Below, piece after piece: positions 1-8,911 of a stretch of DNA of 64,000 nucleotides. Position 1 is the first letter of the stretch, and each line of letters starts with the position of its first letter. The stretch comes from Vampirovibrio sp. (GTDB lineage: Bacteria; Cyanobacteriota; Vampirovibrionia; Vampirovibrionales; JAJTHC01). A model generated the notes under the pieces. That model ran no database searches. It saw nothing but the letters and a program-made list of their open reading frames with translations, and had not been told where the DNA came from. The position numbers and the translations under genes are program-made. The stretch covers positions 354,045 through 418,044 of the forward strand of contig JACEUU010000002.1 in the NCBI GenBank assembly GCA_024998755.1, read 5' to 3'.

Positions 1-497
1 CTACGGTATACTGTGTGCATTGAAGCTTCTGAAGAAGGCTCTTCCCATTGTTTCCAATAAGTTTCTTCTGCATTATTACCACCTTTTTCAGTGGTGGCAT
101 AATAGAATAGCGGTTTGTTAATGCCTAACGTATCTTTTTTTTCAAGTCTGATTAACGAATTTAACCGAACGTCTAACGGCATAGGATTATTCGTATCCGG
201 TTTAAAAAAGGACAGCTGTGTTTTTTGGGTTAATCCCCATGAAATTGAAAACACGGTGGCAGCTAAAGTAGCCAAGGCTATTTCTCTAAAAGAAAGCGGT
301 TGATAGCCTAATGTTTTTACTAATGATACTCGTTCTTCTAATTGCGGATATTTGGCATTGGGTACTACTTTTTCTGCACCCTTAGTCAAGCGTTTTTCAA
401 CAGCAACCTTTGTGTTTGGTAACAAATTTGTTGGTATTGAATAACTGAATAGTGAAGTTGAAGGTGTTGTAGCAAGAGGAGCAGAAGATACCATCAT
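1..497 (-). CDS. Hypothetical protein, 3' part cut off by window edge
   Basis: An open frame of 165 codons runs from a tandem ATG-ATG at 497 off the left edge without a stop. The N-terminal ~45 residues are Ser/Thr/Pro-rich. One probable membrane segment lies near residues 70-88 (EIALATLAATVFSISWGL), followed by a polar stretch. No Shine-Dalgarno sequence is obvious. I recognise no family. It resembles in style, not in alignable sequence, the other orphan proteins of this window (644-2158, 28512-29951, 60699-61979): a polar low-complexity N-terminus plus an isolated hydrophobic segment. The real length is unknown because the gene continues outside. Confidence 0.6.
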   Translation of the reverse strand, partial: MMVSSAPLATTPSTSLFSYSIPTNLLPNTKVAVEKRLTKGAEKVVPNAKYPQLEERVSLVKTLGYQPLSFREIALATLAATVFSISWGLTQKTQLSFFKPDTNNPMPLDVRLNSLIRLEKKDTLGINKPLFYYATTEKGGNNAEETYWKQWEEPSSEASMHTVYR

Positions 498-643
498 GCA
501 GGGTTAAACCGATTTAAAGTGAAAGGGGAATAGAAGAGACATGAAGAAGAAAGAAAAAATTAACAGAAAGAAAAACTGACTATAAACAAAGCCTACAGAT
601 ATAAACATACCGAAAAAAAAAGTGTGAACCAAGTACTTTCTTT

Positions 644-2158
644 TTAGTAATTCAATGCACCTTTAACAACTGAAGAACCAGCAGAACCAAACATGGATGG
701 ATTGGGCGTTCCCTGCCTAGGCATAGTGGAAAGTGCATGCCCTATGGCAGACCCTGTACCAGCAGCTACATTGGTTAATAATTCTCGGTTTTCTTTGATT
801 TTTGATTTTGTGTCATCATCCCTATTCTTTAAGCCACATAGCTTGAAGAAGGGGTCTACCGCCCATCTTGTTAAGTTGGTTGCACCTTGCCCAACAAGCC
901 CGCCTAAAATACCTGAAGCTATCGGGCCAACAAACGGTGCTACAGGGGCTAGCATTGCTAAAGGTGGGAAGGCAGCAACAGCAGCAACAGCGGCTACTGT
1001 TAATCCAGCAGAAATAACACCCGTAGCTACAGAGGTAGTAACTAAACCAACCGCTTCAGCTGTAATATCCGTAGCAATAGCTCGGTAATTCTGATTTTTG
1101 TAGTTATCTATGGCATTACTGCCTACACTGTAAGCCGTTAAACCAATACCCGCAATACCTAGTGCTTTACCACCAACACCTGTGGCAAATTTCATTTTGT
1201 CGCCAGCGTCTAATGCACTTTTCATATCCTTGAAGAAGCCCACTTTAGGGGTGGTAATGGGTGGTACTTCTTTCACAAAATTAGCATTTTTTAGGTTGTA
1301 TTTTTCTACATGAACCGCTTCACCTATTTTGATGGCGGGTGCTGGGGTTGGGGTTGGGGTCATATCAATATCAACGCCTCTAGCGATATCTTTGCCTAAG
1401 TTTCCCACGGCATCGGTTAGCGGACTAATAGCCTTTTTAACCTGTTTACCAAATTTACCCGCACCTGTTACTGCAGATTCTGGCGAATTACGCACCATAT
1501 CATCTGTAAATAGCGAGTTGCCCATATTGGCTTTTTTTACTTCTTGTAGTTTTAACTGCTTGGCTGCTTCCATGTATTCTGCGTGGTTAACGGCTTGAAC
1601 CCCGCCTTTATTTCTATTCCATAAGCCTTTTAGTCCTGTTCTTTGTGAGGCGTCTGCCAATTCTAAGGCACCGGTGGCGTTACGTTGAAGCCCTGCTTGC
1701 CGAAGGCTGGTGGCTTCGCCCATTTCATCAAATTTATCAAGCCATTTTTCGGATACCCACTTGTCTTTCACGAATTGCCCCGCTTTTTGCGTGGAATGTT
1801 GCCCAAAATCGTAAAGCTTATCGCCACCGAAGCCCATGCCCATTAGGCCTGCACCCATGCCCGCCATAGTTTCTTTTTCAAACCTTTGTTCTGCTGTTAG
1901 TCTGTCAATTTCTCGCAGTCTTGAATCATCTATGCGGTAGCCTGCTTGACTTAACTGGTTTATTAGGGCTTGTTGTTCCGCTATGGATGGGGCTGTAGTG
2001 CGTGGCTGGGTAGATGATGCAAACGCCGGTGGCACAGCTGAAGCGGGCAAGTTCATGCCTGTTTCCATGGATTGACGAGGTAGGCTGCTGGTTGGTAAGC
2101 CATTGGGTTGCTGCTGTTGCCCATATCGCGATGTATTAAAATCTTGCACACTATTCAT
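644..2158 (-). CDS. Hypothetical protein with Gly/Ala-rich hydrophobic C-terminal region
   Basis: 504 aa. The start is supported by a GGGG Shine-Dalgarno 8 nt upstream. The N-terminus (residues 1-70) is Gln/Pro/Ser-rich and probably disordered. A central charged helical region follows. Residues ~365-435 are strongly hydrophobic and Gly/Ala-rich (TGVISAGLTVAAVAAVAAF, then GPIASGILGGLVGQ), resembling glycine-zipper membrane segments. There is no signal peptide. No enzyme motif was seen and I do not know the family. A secreted or membrane-inserting effector is one speculative reading; a structural membrane protein is another. No neighbour on the same strand helps assign a function. Confidence 0.7.
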   Translation of the reverse strand: MNSVQDFNTSRYGQQQQPNGLPTSSLPRQSMETGMNLPASAVPPAFASSTQPRTTAPSIAEQQALINQLSQAGYRIDDSRLREIDRLTAEQRFEKETMAGMGAGLMGMGFGGDKLYDFGQHSTQKAGQFVKDKWVSEKWLDKFDEMGEATSLRQAGLQRNATGALELADASQRTGLKGLWNRNKGGVQAVNHAEYMEAAKQLKLQEVKKANMGNSLFTDDMVRNSPESAVTGAGKFGKQVKKAISPLTDAVGNLGKDIARGVDIDMTPTPTPAPAIKIGEAVHVEKYNLKNANFVKEVPPITTPKVGFFKDMKSALDAGDKMKFATGVGGKALGIAGIGLTAYSVGSNAIDNYKNQNYRAIATDITAEAVGLVTTSVATGVISAGLTVAAVAAVAAFPPLAMLAPVAPFVGPIASGILGGLVGQGATNLTRWAVDPFFKLCGLKNRDDDTKSKIKENRELLTNVAAGTGSAIGHALSTMPRQGTPNPSMFGSAGSSVVKGALNY

Positions 2159-2374
2159 GTTGTTTTAACCCCTTATATCCCCTGAAAAAAAGTTTGTTTA
2201 ATTTTTTTGTTGAGCAACGGCTTCGTTGTTACCCAATTAATCTGACAAAAGAAAGATGATTCACACTAAAAAAACTATATCTACAAGCATAAAACCGACC
2301 GACCCTAATTTTTGTGCTAGCTAAATGGTTTTAATTAGGATAAATAGATTACTCCCGACCGTCTGACGGTTAAC

Positions 2375-2404
2375 AAAAAGGGGGTGGATACAAATCCACC
2401 CCTA
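2375..2404 (-). terminator. Intrinsic terminator of the merR/Cys-rich peptide unit
   Basis: Read on the minus strand, GGGGTGGAT, a 4-nt loop and ATCCACCCC form a strong stem followed by five T. It lies 22 bases after the stop of the small Cys-rich gene, the expected place for the end of that transcript. Confidence 0.75.
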
Positions 2405-2425
2405 TACAGACAAAATTGTTCAAAT

Positions 2426-2596
2426 TTACGCTTTGGGGCAGTTACAAACAGGTTCACACTTGCAAACTTTGCAACAAGCACAAGGCTGTTTATCATTGTG
2501 CCCTATTTTATGATTAGCCATGGCTGGTAATGAAGGCAACGTTAAGCCTAAAGCAACTACGCTTAAAAGTGCCAAGCCCATTAATTTTTTTAACAT
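2426..2596 (-). CDS. Small secreted Cys-rich peptide, possible metal binder
   Basis: 56 aa. Residues 1-27 form a clear signal peptide: MLKK, a hydrophobic core, then a Pro-Ala-Met-Ala cleavage region. The mature part is only about 29 residues and holds seven Cys packed as C-x-C-C-x2-C-x-C-x3-C-x-C, plus two His. Its start overlaps the last 7 bases of the MerR gene, so the two are almost certainly co-transcribed and probably translationally coupled. A terminator follows. The family is unknown to me. Dense Cys, a metal-type regulator and an export signal suggest periplasmic binding of Cu, Zn, Cd or a similar ion, which is an inference. It could also be a lipoprotein-like or redox peptide, but no lipobox Cys follows the signal sequence. 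Confidence 0.7.
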   Translation of the reverse strand: MLKKLMGLALLSVVALGLTLPSLPAMANHKIGHNDKQPCACCKVCKCEPVCNCPKA

Positions 2597-3027
2597 GATG
2601 ATGTTTCCCCTAAGTGGTTGTGTTCTTCATTCGTACTGAGTGCCTTTAAAATGTTACAGTCTGAAACGCCTCCTTTCCCATCGCAATTTTTAACTAAGCT
2701 TGTTAAGGTGGTTTTAATTTCTTCTAAAACAGCTATTTTTTGATTTAAAAGGGCTATTTTTTCTTGCGTTAATGTTTTCACTTCCCCTGCGGTATGGGTT
2801 GTATCGTCTTTTAAGGCTAATAGTTCTTTAATTTCTTTTAAGGTAAACCCTAAGCCTTGGCAGCGTTTAATAAATAGTACCCGTTGTAAATCAGCTTCAG
2901 TGTATTGCCTGTACCCAGCGTCTGTTTTTTGGGGTTCGGCCAATAACGCCTCTTTATGGTAGTACCGAAGGGTTTCTACAGTTACACCTGCTTTTTTTGC
3001 CAGTTCGCTTGATTGAAATTGCACCAT
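2590..3027 (-). CDS. MerR-family metal-responsive transcriptional regulator
   Basis: 145 aa, the usual length for this family. The start at 3027 is supported by AAAGGA 9 nt upstream; a longer in-frame extension upstream is not needed. The N-terminus is a classic MerR winged helix (SSELAKKAGVTVETLRYYHK, then GYRQYTEADLQRVLFIK), followed by the dimerisation helix and a metal loop C-x8-C (residues near 116-125, then NILKALS), as in CueR/ZntR/CadR proteins. The position that carries Cys79 in ZntR/CadR types is Thr-rich here. The tail EEHNHLGETSSC adds extra His and Cys. Metal specificity cannot be fixed from sequence. It sits in front of the Cys-rich peptide gene and has a MerR-type promoter upstream, so autoregulation is likely. 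Confidence 0.85.
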   Translation of the reverse strand: MVQFQSSELAKKAGVTVETLRYYHKEALLAEPQKTDAGYRQYTEADLQRVLFIKRCQGLGFTLKEIKELLALKDDTTHTAGEVKTLTQEKIALLNQKIAVLEEIKTTLTSLVKNCDGKGGVSDCNILKALSTNEEHNHLGETSSC

Positions 3028-3064
3028 CGTTTGAAGTCCTTTTTTTGTATGAGCGGTTTGCTTG

Positions 3065-3107
3065 AGTACAGTTGTACTATAAACCCCGTTCTTAAGTACA
3101 GGGTCAA
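3065..3107 (-). promoter_or_regulatory. MerR-type promoter and operator
   Basis: On the minus strand, TTGACC (3107-3102) and TATAGT (3081-3076) are separated by 20 bp (19 bp if TTATAG is taken), the over-long spacing typical of promoters that MerR proteins untwist. The spacer carries the imperfect dyad CCCTGTAC-TTAA-GAACGGGG. A second, perfect 14-bp palindrome, AGTACA-GT-TGTACT (3065-3078), overlaps the -10 end. It lies 38 bases upstream of the regulator start. Confidence 0.75.
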
Positions 3108-3139
3108 TATTTATTACAAAAACTTTACAATTAACGCTT

Positions 3140-4450
3140 TTAAACGACCCAATGCCCCATAGAAACAAACCCGCTAGCCCCCGTGCAGGAAGGCAAGTTA
3201 TTGAGCAATCCAAAATACCTTGCCCACGCCAGTAAGGCAAAAGCGACTGCTTCTTTCGCCATGTTGGGCAACCCATATACTTCACAATTGGAAAAACTAG
3301 GCATCCCCCCGATTTCGCCAAAAGCTGAAGATTGGTTTATCCAGTACTGAACCCAATGAATTAACGAGGGATTATAAGCCCCACCACCGCTAATCAGAAT
3401 CTCATCAATGCGGGAAACACGGGGCAGTACATAGCGTTCGTAAGCATTGACCAAGCTCCAAGCCGTAAAGGCGGTAAACGTGGCAATCAACTCTTCAGGT
3501 TGATGATTCTGCAAAAACTCGTCAATTAACGGTTGAAAATACGCTGTGCCCCATGCTTCACGCCCCGTGCTTTTGGGCGGCTGCTGCCCCAAAAACGGAT
3601 GCTGTTTTAATCGGTCTAACAACGCAGGAATCAGCGTACCTTGTTTCGCCATTTCACCATTTTCATCAAAGGGTTGATTGAATAACGCCATCATTGCCCC
3701 ATCAATCAACATATTACCAGGGCCTGTATCAAAGGCTATCGGGTCAGCAGTTATGCCATTCAATACCGTTACATTGCCGATGCCACCCATGTTCTGGAGG
3801 CATTTTACCTTGCCAGCTTCCGCAAAAAACAGCGTATCAAAAAAAGGCACTAACGGAGCCCCTTGTCCGCCAACCGCCATATCTCTTAGGCGGAAATCGC
3901 CTATAATTGGCAGGTGGAGCTGGGCTGCCATCATTGCTAAATCACCCAGTTGAAGCGTAACGCCCGCTTGTTTAGCTCCTGAATCATCGATAGTTGGGGG
4001 TTGATGATAAACCGTTTGCCCATGAGACCCTACGCACAAAACGTCTGCACGGGGCAATTGCCAAACCGTTAGGGCTTCTTCAACGGCAGATGCAAAAAGC
4101 TTGCCTAGGGTTTGATGCAGTGCGGTAAGTTCTTTCAGCGTGCCACTATTGCCTGCCCCATCTGCTTGAAGGGCTAATGCTTGTTTCCGTATGGCTAACG
4201 GCATTGCCACGGTATAAACGGCGATATCTGTACAGTTGAGCCGGTTTTTTTCAAAATTCCACGAAAATTTGGCTCGGGCAACATCTACCCCATCTAACGA
4301 CGTGCCAGACATTACTCCAACTACCCATGCTGGGTTTTTAATGGATGTTTTAGCATTCTGATGCAGGGGTTGTATACGTTGTTGTATACCCAATGCAGCG
4401 TTCTCTGGGTGGTACTTGGATAAACAGGCGTTCCAATGCTCGTAAAACAT
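3140..4450 (-). CDS. anmK: Anhydro-N-acetylmuramic acid kinase
   Basis: AnmK phosphorylates and hydrolyses 1,6-anhydro-MurNAc during peptidoglycan recycling. The hallmark GVMSGTSLDGVD lies near residue 45, AFDTGPGNMLID mid-protein, and the C-terminus carries KEAVAFALLAW and a TGA...G motif as expected. The chosen ATG at 4450 has AAAGGA 7 nt upstream but gives about 35 more residues than usual before the motif (436 aa against ~370) and overlaps the upstream phosphatase gene by 101 bases. The true start may be an internal non-ATG codon. It probably forms an operon with that gene. Confidence 0.88.
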   Translation of the reverse strand: MFYEHWNACLSKYHPENAALGIQQRIQPLHQNAKTSIKNPAWVVGVMSGTSLDGVDVARAKFSWNFEKNRLNCTDIAVYTVAMPLAIRKQALALQADGAGNSGTLKELTALHQTLGKLFASAVEEALTVWQLPRADVLCVGSHGQTVYHQPPTIDDSGAKQAGVTLQLGDLAMMAAQLHLPIIGDFRLRDMAVGGQGAPLVPFFDTLFFAEAGKVKCLQNMGGIGNVTVLNGITADPIAFDTGPGNMLIDGAMMALFNQPFDENGEMAKQGTLIPALLDRLKQHPFLGQQPPKSTGREAWGTAYFQPLIDEFLQNHQPEELIATFTAFTAWSLVNAYERYVLPRVSRIDEILISGGGAYNPSLIHWVQYWINQSSAFGEIGGMPSFSNCEVYGLPNMAKEAVAFALLAWARYFGLLNNLPSCTGASGFVSMGHWVV

Positions 4451-4901
4451 GGATGTGTCCTTTTTCGTTGGCACGTTGTAGTGGGTCGACGAGGATGGTG
4501 GTTGCCCCAAGGCGTTGCCCACCCCAAATATCGGTTAGGGGACGGTCTCCTACCACACACACTTGGTTGACGGGTAATTCTAGCAGGTCTAAGGCTTCAC
4601 GCAATATAGTTCTGCTCGGTTTTTTGGCAGGGCCTAAAACACGCACGCCAATATGGTCTTCGGCTTGTTTCATGTAGGCAATGTTGTGATTGTTAGAAAC
4701 GACAATGTAGGCTAACCCACGGGCGGTTAAGCTGGTTAGCCAATCCCGCATGGCTTCAGAAAGTTCGGCGGTGTGGGGGGGCATAATGGTGTTGTCTAAA
4801 TCAAAAATGAAGCCTTTTATGCCTTGGGCTTCTAGGGCATCTAGCGGAAGGCGAAGTACGTCTAGCACCACCCAATCTGGGGTTAAAAATCGAAATGGCA
4901 T
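4350..4901 (-). CDS. YqeG-like HAD-superfamily phosphatase (IIIA)
   Basis: 183 aa. HAD motif I is FIFDLDNTI (residues ~31-39), motif II is the VVSNN region, and motifs III/IV lie around KKPSRTILREAL and VVGDRPLTDIWGG. The order and length match the YqeG/HAD-IIIA family, whose cyanobacterial and Firmicute members act on small phosphorylated substrates; the exact substrate here is unknown. The last ~33 codons are read in a different frame from the start of anmK, an unusually long overlap. The tail after the ERLF motif looks non-conserved, so the frame could have extended by loss of an earlier stop. Confidence 0.85.
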   Translation of the reverse strand: MPFRFLTPDWVVLDVLRLPLDALEAQGIKGFIFDLDNTIMPPHTAELSEAMRDWLTSLTARGLAYIVVSNNHNIAYMKQAEDHIGVRVLGPAKKPSRTILREALDLLELPVNQVCVVGDRPLTDIWGGQRLGATTILVDPLQRANEKGHIHVLRALERLFIQVPPRERCIGYTTTYTTPASEC

Positions 4902-5214
4902 AGGTGAGGGTTTCTTTCTAACAGGGTATAATTATAGGCAAATTGTTGCTAAAATTATACCCGAAACAAAGAAAGCCAAAGCCTTTTGCTATTTTAAAGC
5001 ATGGAAAAAGTATGAAAGACTATTGTTATTATTGCTTTTGAGGTACTTTACAACGACTGTTTTCTGTGTGGTGGGAATGAACGCACTATAAAATGGCGTA
5101 AAATCTTGATTAGGGAGACCACGAGGGTTTTTTCATGTAGGGGCGAACCCTTGTCGTCGCCCGCCAATGATGTAAAGCAAGAAATAGGCGTAATCCTTTG
5201 CCTTAGTTTTCAAG
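4902..5214. other. Intergenic region without a supported gene
   Basis: No convincing coding frame. On the minus strand, two TATAAT-like boxes near 4931 and 4954 could serve the yqeG/anmK unit. A G/C-rich patch near 5133-5170 (GTAGGGGCGAACCC...) resembles fragments of the dispersed GGGCGG hairpin repeats found elsewhere, but without a complete partner arm. Confidence 0.4.
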
Positions 5215-5395
5215 CAATAAAAAACCGTCGAAGCGACCAAACTTCGACGGTATGGTGAAAAAATTCGACGACCAAATCGAAGATTTTCGTTTTTTCATTT
5301 TTGTCTAAATGCTTAGACAGACCAATTTAAACTTTGTAAAACTTGGGGTTAGCGGGGTGAATGCTTGCTGGCGGTGTGTGCATTCTCCTTATGTA
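5215..5395 (-). ncRNA. Candidate small RNA with two tandem identical-loop terminator hairpins
   Basis: On the minus strand, two hairpins follow each other, each ending in a T-run: TTCGA-loop-TCGAA-TTTTTT (5281-5258) and CCGTCGAAG-loop-CTTCGACGG-TTTTTT (5250-5219). Both have the same 8-nt loop, TTTGGTCG, although the stems differ. A third small stem (GTCTAA/TTAGAC) lies about 20 bases further upstream. A possible promoter (TTGTTT, 17 bp, TAATAC) precedes position 5395. No protein longer than about 30 residues is encoded. Inference: a short regulatory RNA, or a double terminator for an unrecognised transcript. The 5' end is a guess. Confidence 0.45.
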
Positions 5396-5453
5396 TTAAT
5401 AAAAACAATTGGTATAAACAAATTGCCTGTTTTTTAAAACTAAGTTTACATTT

Positions 5454-5539
5454 CTTTCAAATAATTGAAAGATTGGTTTTTTCTATTGTTATAAATCGAT
5501 TAAATTTCCCCTACCATTTTATATTTTTTGGTTTATAAT
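5454..5539 (+). promoter_or_regulatory. Putative promoter and inverted repeat upstream of the XRE gene
   Basis: A perfect inverted repeat CTTTCAA-ATAA-TTGAAAG (5454-5471) and a TATAAT box (5534-5539) lie in an AT-rich leader. The -35 region is poor. The repeat could be an operator for the adjacent HTH protein, which is only an inference. Confidence 0.35.
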
Positions 5540-5601
5540 TATCTTAATGTTTTAAAAATTTATGTTGGTTGTAAAACCTTCATGCTTAACGGTAACCTTA
5601 A

Positions 5602-5817
5602 ATGAAAATTAAATTAAAAGAAGTTGCACAACAATTAAAAGCATGGAGCCTTTACAGGTTAGCCAAAGAAATGTCTTTACCCCAGCAAACCGTTTATTCA
5701 TGGGCTAGTGGTAGAACCCAACCCAGTTATGAAAACATGGACAGATTGTGCGATATTTTAGATTGTGCTGTGGGAGATTTATTTGAAGCAGAACCTGTTC
5801 AGCAAAAATTGTTTTAA
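5602..5817 (+). CDS. Small XRE/Cro-type HTH DNA-binding protein
   Basis: 71 aa, essentially one helix-turn-helix domain: LYRLAKEMSLPQQTVYSWASGR followed by a conserved GRTQPSYENMDRLCDILDCAVGDLFE block, as in HTH_26/Cro-like proteins. It ends 16 bases before murF on the same strand and may be co-transcribed with it. Its target is unknown. No toxin partner is adjacent, so an antitoxin role is not supported. Confidence 0.8.
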   Translation: MKIKLKEVAQQLKAWSLYRLAKEMSLPQQTVYSWASGRTQPSYENMDRLCDILDCAVGDLFEAEPVQQKLF

Positions 5818-5833
5818 TAGAAAAGCGGTTTAG

Positions 5834-7387
5834 ATGATGGGCTTACCTTCTTCGTTAAAACCTTTAGAACCGTCGGTTGGTTTAACTGTTTTGCCTAATG
5901 GTGAAAAGGTTGCAACCTTTACTTTGGCAAATTTATTACTGGCAACGCAAGGAACAATCGTTTACCCAGCTTCCATCACACTGGCAGATTCGACACTGTT
6001 CGCCCCGTTGACGGATAATCGAGGGGTTGCAGGGTTTACCTTTCCTGCTGGTGTGCAGCCTTTATTTATTCCCTTGGTGGGTGAAACCTTTGATGGGCAT
6101 CAGTTTTTACCGCAATTAGAAGCGTTAGATATTGCCGTTTGTTTAGCTAATGAATCCTTCTTGCAAAGCCCACAAGCTCAAGAGTGGTTAGCCTCAAAAC
6201 CAGTTATAACAATTGTTTCCGTGCCTGATACGTTGCTAGCGTTTCAAGGGTTGGCTCGGTTTCATCGTCAACGTATTGCTACAAAAATTGTGGGCTTAAC
6301 AGGCAGTTCAGGTAAAACCACGGTTAAGGAATTACTGGCGTTTGGTTTGTCTGCTGGGTTTGCAGTTCAAGCCACTGAAAAAAACTTTAATAATGATATT
6401 GGTGTTGCCAAAACCTTGCTTGCTATTGCTCCGGAAACGCAAGTAGCCATTGTTGAAATGGGTATGCGGGGCTTGGGTGAAATTAGTCGGTTAGCACACA
6501 CTGCTTTACCTGATGTGGGATTGTTGCTTAATGTAGGGCCTGCTCATATTGGACGCTTGGGTAGCTTAGAAGCGATTGCCCAAGCCAAGTGCGAATTGGC
6601 CGAAGGGGTGCAAGAAGTCTTGGTTTCTAATGGCGATGACCCATTAATTCAGCAACGATTGAGCCAACTTTCTTTAAAAATACCGCATCAAACACATTTT
6701 TCGCTGAGCCAAGCGGAAGCGTTAACACCCCTTTCTAACGGATGTTTTCAGTTTTCTGTGGCAGGGGTTGTTTTTCAAACCACTTTACCGGGTGAACACC
6801 AAGTACGCAATTGCTTGGCAGTCATTGCGGTAGCAAGCGTTTTAGGGCTTCCATTGCAACCATTGGCAGATAAGCTGGTTCAACTTGAATCTGTAGCAGG
6901 ACGATTTGAATCTGTGGCGTTGGGTGGTAAGGCTCGGTTAATTAACGATGCCTATAATGCGAACCCTTCCAGCATGAATGCTAGTTTACAGGCGTTTTTA
7001 AAGCCGAGCGAAACCGCAATGGCTCAAATTCTAGTGCTTGGGACGATGCAGGAATTGGGCGAATTTGAACGAGATTATCATGAAGCATTGTTAACGTGGT
7101 TGGTGCAACAGGCGGGTGTTACTGCTTTAGCGGGCATAGTTTTTATTGGTAAGGAAGCCCCTAGTTATGAGGCTTTTTTACGAAAAACGCTGGATGATAG
7201 TGCTTTGGCTCTGTTTCCTGTGCTAATTGCTGAAACAGTAGATGGTGCTAGCCAGCAGTTACCGCAGTGGATTACTAACTTAAGCTTATCCTCAACACAA
7301 CCTATAGAATGGTTACTAAAAGGGTCTCGTTCCCACGGGTTGGAACGATTAGTATCCGTTTTGCAGACGGTTTATACCTCTAATTAG
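5834..7387 (+). CDS. murF: UDP-MurNAc-tripeptide--D-alanyl-D-alanine ligase
   Basis: 517 aa cytoplasmic Mur ligase that adds D-Ala-D-Ala to the peptidoglycan precursor. The Mur ligase P-loop GLTGSSGKTTVKE lies near residues 155-167, followed by the NFNNDIGV motif typical of MurF, IVEMGMRGLGEI, LLLNVGPAHIGRLGS, and the C-terminal domain with NDAYNANPSSM and LGTMQELGE. The N-terminal ~60 residues are divergent. The gene starts with tandem ATG-ATG without a strong Shine-Dalgarno. Its stop is followed 7 bases later by an inverted-repeat element. Confidence 0.93.
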   Translation: MMGLPSSLKPLEPSVGLTVLPNGEKVATFTLANLLLATQGTIVYPASITLADSTLFAPLTDNRGVAGFTFPAGVQPLFIPLVGETFDGHQFLPQLEALDIAVCLANESFLQSPQAQEWLASKPVITIVSVPDTLLAFQGLARFHRQRIATKIVGLTGSSGKTTVKELLAFGLSAGFAVQATEKNFNNDIGVAKTLLAIAPETQVAIVEMGMRGLGEISRLAHTALPDVGLLLNVGPAHIGRLGSLEAIAQAKCELAEGVQEVLVSNGDDPLIQQRLSQLSLKIPHQTHFSLSQAEALTPLSNGCFQFSVAGVVFQTTLPGEHQVRNCLAVIAVASVLGLPLQPLADKLVQLESVAGRFESVALGGKARLINDAYNANPSSMNASLQAFLKPSETAMAQILVLGTMQELGEFERDYHEALLTWLVQQAGVTALAGIVFIGKEAPSYEAFLRKTLDDSALALFPVLIAETVDGASQQLPQWITNLSLSSTQPIEWLLKGSRSHGLERLVSVLQTVYTSN

Positions 7388-7393
7388 TATATT

Positions 7394-7532
7394 TATAGCT
7401 GTTCCTAAACTTAGTGAGCTACTGGTTATTTGTAGGGGTGGATTGCACCCATCCGTTTCTATTAACCCTTAAGCGGGCGGATGCAATCCGCCCCTACGAT
7501 ATTTAGGCTAAATAATACTTAGAACAGCTATA
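7394..7532. repeat. MITE-like element, family C, copy 1
   Basis: The ends TATAGCTGTTC and GAACAGCTATA are inverted. Inside is a long hairpin whose right arm (7474-7497) matches copies 49041-49176 and 56997-57062. The left arm here is mutated (GGGGTGG...CACCC). It separates the convergent genes murF and leuA and could also act as a bidirectional terminator. Confidence 0.75.
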
Positions 7533-7536
7533 TAAA

Positions 7537-8733
<1,197 letters not shown>

Positions 8734-8778
8734 TGAAGCAATTCCTTCTAGAATAAGTGGCTGACAATAACTTTGTTT

Positions 8779-8807
8779 ATTATACACAAGAGAAATAACA
8801 TTTCATA
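8779..8807 (-). promoter_or_regulatory. Putative leuA promoter
   Basis: A perfect TATAAT (8784-8779, minus strand) lies 45 bases upstream of the leuA start. The hexamer 17 bp upstream (TATGAA) is a weak -35. No attenuator or T-box pattern was seen between it and the gene. Confidence 0.4.
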
Positions 8808-8911
8808 GTAGTAGCATCGTATTGATTGCTATTTCTTCAAGAAACGAAGGGTATCTCCGTGTTAGAATAAAATCAGCTAAATAATTAAATAATCAGAGGT
8901 TATTTTTTTCG

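Noticed and set aside
1329-1598. Plus-strand open frame of 89 codons
   Set aside because: It lies wholly inside the 504-aa minus-strand gene; its Gly/Ala/Val-rich product is a by-product of that gene's composition.
5340-5395. 18-codon minus-strand frame after AAGGAG
   Set aside because: The spacing of one base between AAGGAG and ATG is too short for normal initiation; treated as part of the candidate RNA.
8734-8911. T-box or leader attenuator before leuA
   Set aside because: No run of Leu codons, no T-box sequence and no hairpin-plus-T pattern between the TATAAT box and the start.
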